DNA of 6,506 nucleotides from positions 1 through 6,506 of the forward strand of contig BNWE01000076.1 in the NCBI GenBank assembly GCA_025998595.1, in the 5' to 3' direction. This document shows positions 5,504 through 6,506 of this stretch, in pieces. The position numbers were made by a program, and so were the translations under genes. The notes below the pieces were generated by a model. It saw only the letters and a list, made by a program, of their open reading frames with translations, had not been told where the DNA came from and did no database searches. Position 1 is the stretch's first letter. Every line of letters begins with the position of its first letter. The DNA is from Alphaproteobacteria bacterium (GTDB taxonomy: Bacteria; Pseudomonadota; Alphaproteobacteria; UBA3830).

Positions 5504-6077
5504 TTATGTGAGGAGGAAAAAACGCTTGCGTGTCAACAATGCAATATTCCAATAGAATTTCTTCAGGTATTCCACCGGATTATCGGTTTCTTTCGGACTA
5601 ATGTCTACGGTAATTCGCCCCTCTTTCAGAAGCAATATTCTATATGATATTTTTATGAGAAAGTCCAATAAGTACAGTTTCCCTTCTTCCGAATAAATCT
5701 CTGTAATATCAACGTGAAAGTAACCAATTTCGTAATCCGCAAATTTCTGCTTTACCCTTTTCTTGGTTGCCTTCTGAGGGAGAACACTGATGTTATTGCG
5801 CTGAAAAAGCCTGTGCAATGAGGATCTCGACAGGTGCGGAATCGTCTTCTGCAACGCATACAGACAATCGTCCAGCGGCAGAAGCGAATGCTTGCGGAAA
5901 GCCACGCAAATCGCTTCCTCTTCCTTCGATAACACCGTCGAACGTACCTCCTTGTGCCTGCAGGACAGCTCTTCTACGGATTCCATGTGCTTTCATTTCA
6001 TAACCGTATTCGGACTTATGTTATATTCCGCCGCCAATTTCGCTATACTTTCTATTTTCTTTAAAAATCGCTTGACA
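5504..6077 (-). pseudogene. IS481-family transposase, disrupted and truncated
   Basis: From about 6070 the minus strand encodes FLKKIESIAKLAAEYNISPNTVMK, a helix-turn-helix, then TGA (5995-5993) where family members have Trp, then the same frame continues from 5992. The intact part (ATG 5986, 160 residues) has RKHSLLPLDDCLYALQ (31-46), IPHLSRSSLHRLFQRNNIS (49-67) and GYFHVDITEIYSEEGKLYL (88-106) with D93, the first catalytic Asp. After residue 106 the sequence no longer resembles the family; the remaining two catalytic acidic residues are absent. The 54-residue tail (LDFLIKISYRILLLKEG... to 5504) is unrecognised. A likely original ATG at 6077, within the inverted repeat, is separated from the frame by one missing T in a T5 run (6063-6067). 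It is inactive as a transposase. Confidence 0.75.
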
Positions 6078-6086
6078 TTTTGTTCT
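6072..6086 (-). repeat. Right terminal inverted repeat of the IS481 remnant
   Basis: TTGACATTTTGTTCT on the plus strand is the exact reverse complement of 5436-5450. It holds both the outward -35 for the gene at 6138 and, on the minus strand, the probable original transposase ATG. Confidence 0.65.
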
Positions 6087-6100
6087 TTTTATTGTATATT
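6072..6100 (+). promoter_or_regulatory. Promoter of the exported protein gene at 6138, -35 in the IS end
   Basis: A perfect TTGACA (6072-6077), 17 bp, then TATATT (6095-6100). The -35 is inside the right inverted repeat and the -10 is outside the element. Transcription would begin near 6107, leaving about 30 nt before the ATG with TAGGAG as ribosome binding site (6125-6130). Confidence 0.75.
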
Positions 6101-6137
6101 TGTATTGGTTTTTTAATCAACATATAGGAGTTCAAAA

Positions 6138-6506
6138 ATGAAAAAACTGATATGTAGCGCATGTGTAATGGCAATGATGTCACTTACACCTTTCGAGGTT
6201 TGTGCTGATGCTGTAACAGAACAAAACTCTCCAACAATCAAAGATCAACTGAATGTAGCCAAAGGAAAACTGCGCTCTAACAGCGGCACAACAAGGCAAA
6301 ATGATGCATTCAGAGGCGAACTAAACGCTGCTTTCGGAGTTTATGATGAGAGTGAGCCAGTTGCTGTATCCGTTTCTAATAACGCGAATAATGGATTAGC
6401 TAACCATTTGAAAGATAGGAGTAATAGCAGGTTTTTCACACAAGAGTTGGTAAGCCACGAGAGTAGACATAACATGAATGCCCATGTTTTTTTGAGACCT
6501 GTGTCT
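6138..6506 (+). CDS. Exported protein of unknown function (5' part, cut by window edge)
   Basis: The first 123 residues are present and the frame is open to the window end. Residues 1-25 (MKKLICSACVMAMMSLTPF then EVCADA) make a Sec-type signal peptide with likely cleavage after an Ala near 23-25. The mature part is polar and rich in Asn, Ser and Ala, with KDQLNVAKGKLRSNSGTTRQ, FRGELNAAFGVYDESEP and SNNANNGLANHLKDR. SHESRHNMNAHVFLRP lies near the end. I recognise no domain or catalytic motif in the visible portion. The start has a good ribosome binding site, TAGGAG with a 7-nt gap, and a near-consensus promoter borrowed from the IS481 end. With the other three exported products in this region it makes a run of secretion-tagged genes, so a host-interaction role is possible but unproven. 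Confidence 0.7.
   Translation, partial: MKKLICSACVMAMMSLTPFEVCADAVTEQNSPTIKDQLNVAKGKLRSNSGTTRQNDAFRGELNAAFGVYDESEPVAVSVSNNANNGLANHLKDRSNSRFFTQELVSHESRHNMNAHVFLRPVS

Larger units (their letters stand above)
5436..6086 (-). mobile_element. Decayed IS481-family insertion sequence
   Basis: A remnant of about 650 bp bounded by a perfect 15-bp inverted repeat: AGAACAAAATGTCAA at 5436-5450 and its reverse complement at 6072-6086. Inside, on the minus strand, is the N-terminal part of an IS481-type transposase. Complete IS481-family elements are around 1 kb or more, so several hundred bases are missing. No convincing direct target duplication flanks the repeats, so the exact ends are uncertain and the repeat might instead reflect shared promoter sequence. 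Confidence 0.6.

Noticed and set aside
5512..5532. ACGC-AA-GCGT followed by T6 on the minus strand, as a terminator
   Set aside because: The loop would be two bases and the stem four, too small to form a stable hairpin.
5993..5995. TGA read as Trp as genome-wide code reassignment
   Set aside because: Only one case, in an already broken transposase; the other genes are intact under the standard code and the 107-residue gene ends in TGA.
5793..6116. Overlapping frames on both strands inside the IS481 remnant (for example MKAHGIRRRAV)
   Set aside because: They cover the transposase fragment in other frames and show no family features.
1..6506. tRNA or rRNA genes, CRISPR array, toxin-antitoxin or restriction modules
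   Set aside because: I saw no cloverleaf T-arm signature, no regularly spaced short repeats with unique spacers, and no such protein families.

Overview
This window looks like a piece of an AT-rich, insertion-sequence-littered genome of a host-associated alphaproteobacterium, most plausibly Rickettsiales or Holosporales. The best taxonomic hint is the long-form ribosome hibernation factor, whose C-terminal block (NVVYRRDDGNIGWID) has the alphaproteobacterial pattern. A fused HPPK-DHPS folate enzyme is known from several intracellular bacteria (chlamydiae, some Rickettsiales). A secreted OTU-type cysteine protease candidate points to a eukaryotic host. No rRNA, tRNA or species-specific marker is present, so the lineage is an inference.

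Left part (about 300-2630, all on the minus strand): a housekeeping block in the order hpf, folB, folKP. folB and folKP are 15 nt apart, and an uninterrupted G10 tract lies where the folKP ribosome binding site should be. FolB (dihydroneopterin aldolase) and FolKP (pyrophosphokinase plus dihydropteroate synthase) catalyse consecutive steps from dihydroneopterin to dihydropteroate. At the far left, the 3' end of folKP runs into a damaged IS630-family transposase gene, which continues off the window edge with a possible -1 slip on an A9 run.

Middle and right part (2640-6506): an accessory region of four genes whose products all begin with an export-type N-terminus. They are a coiled-coil plus OTU-like protease candidate (2852-3955, +), a 107-residue protein of unknown function (4192-4515, +), a Nudix-box protein with a signal peptide (4632-5351, -), and an unrecognised exported protein cut off by the right edge (6138 onward, +). 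The first two share a homologous 5' cassette (promoter, leader, ribosome binding site and first residues) joined to unrelated mature proteins. Between the last two lies a decayed IS481-family element (about 5436-6086). Its 15-bp terminal inverted repeats each contain an outward TTGACA, set exactly 17 bp from a -10-like box in the flanking DNA on both sides. The element may therefore drive both exported genes.

Overall reading: a conserved folate/ribosome-hibernation block next to a small, IS-shaped island of probable host-directed exported proteins. The exported genes are probably regulated separately; no operon joins them. The effector role is inferred from domain type and signal peptides only.
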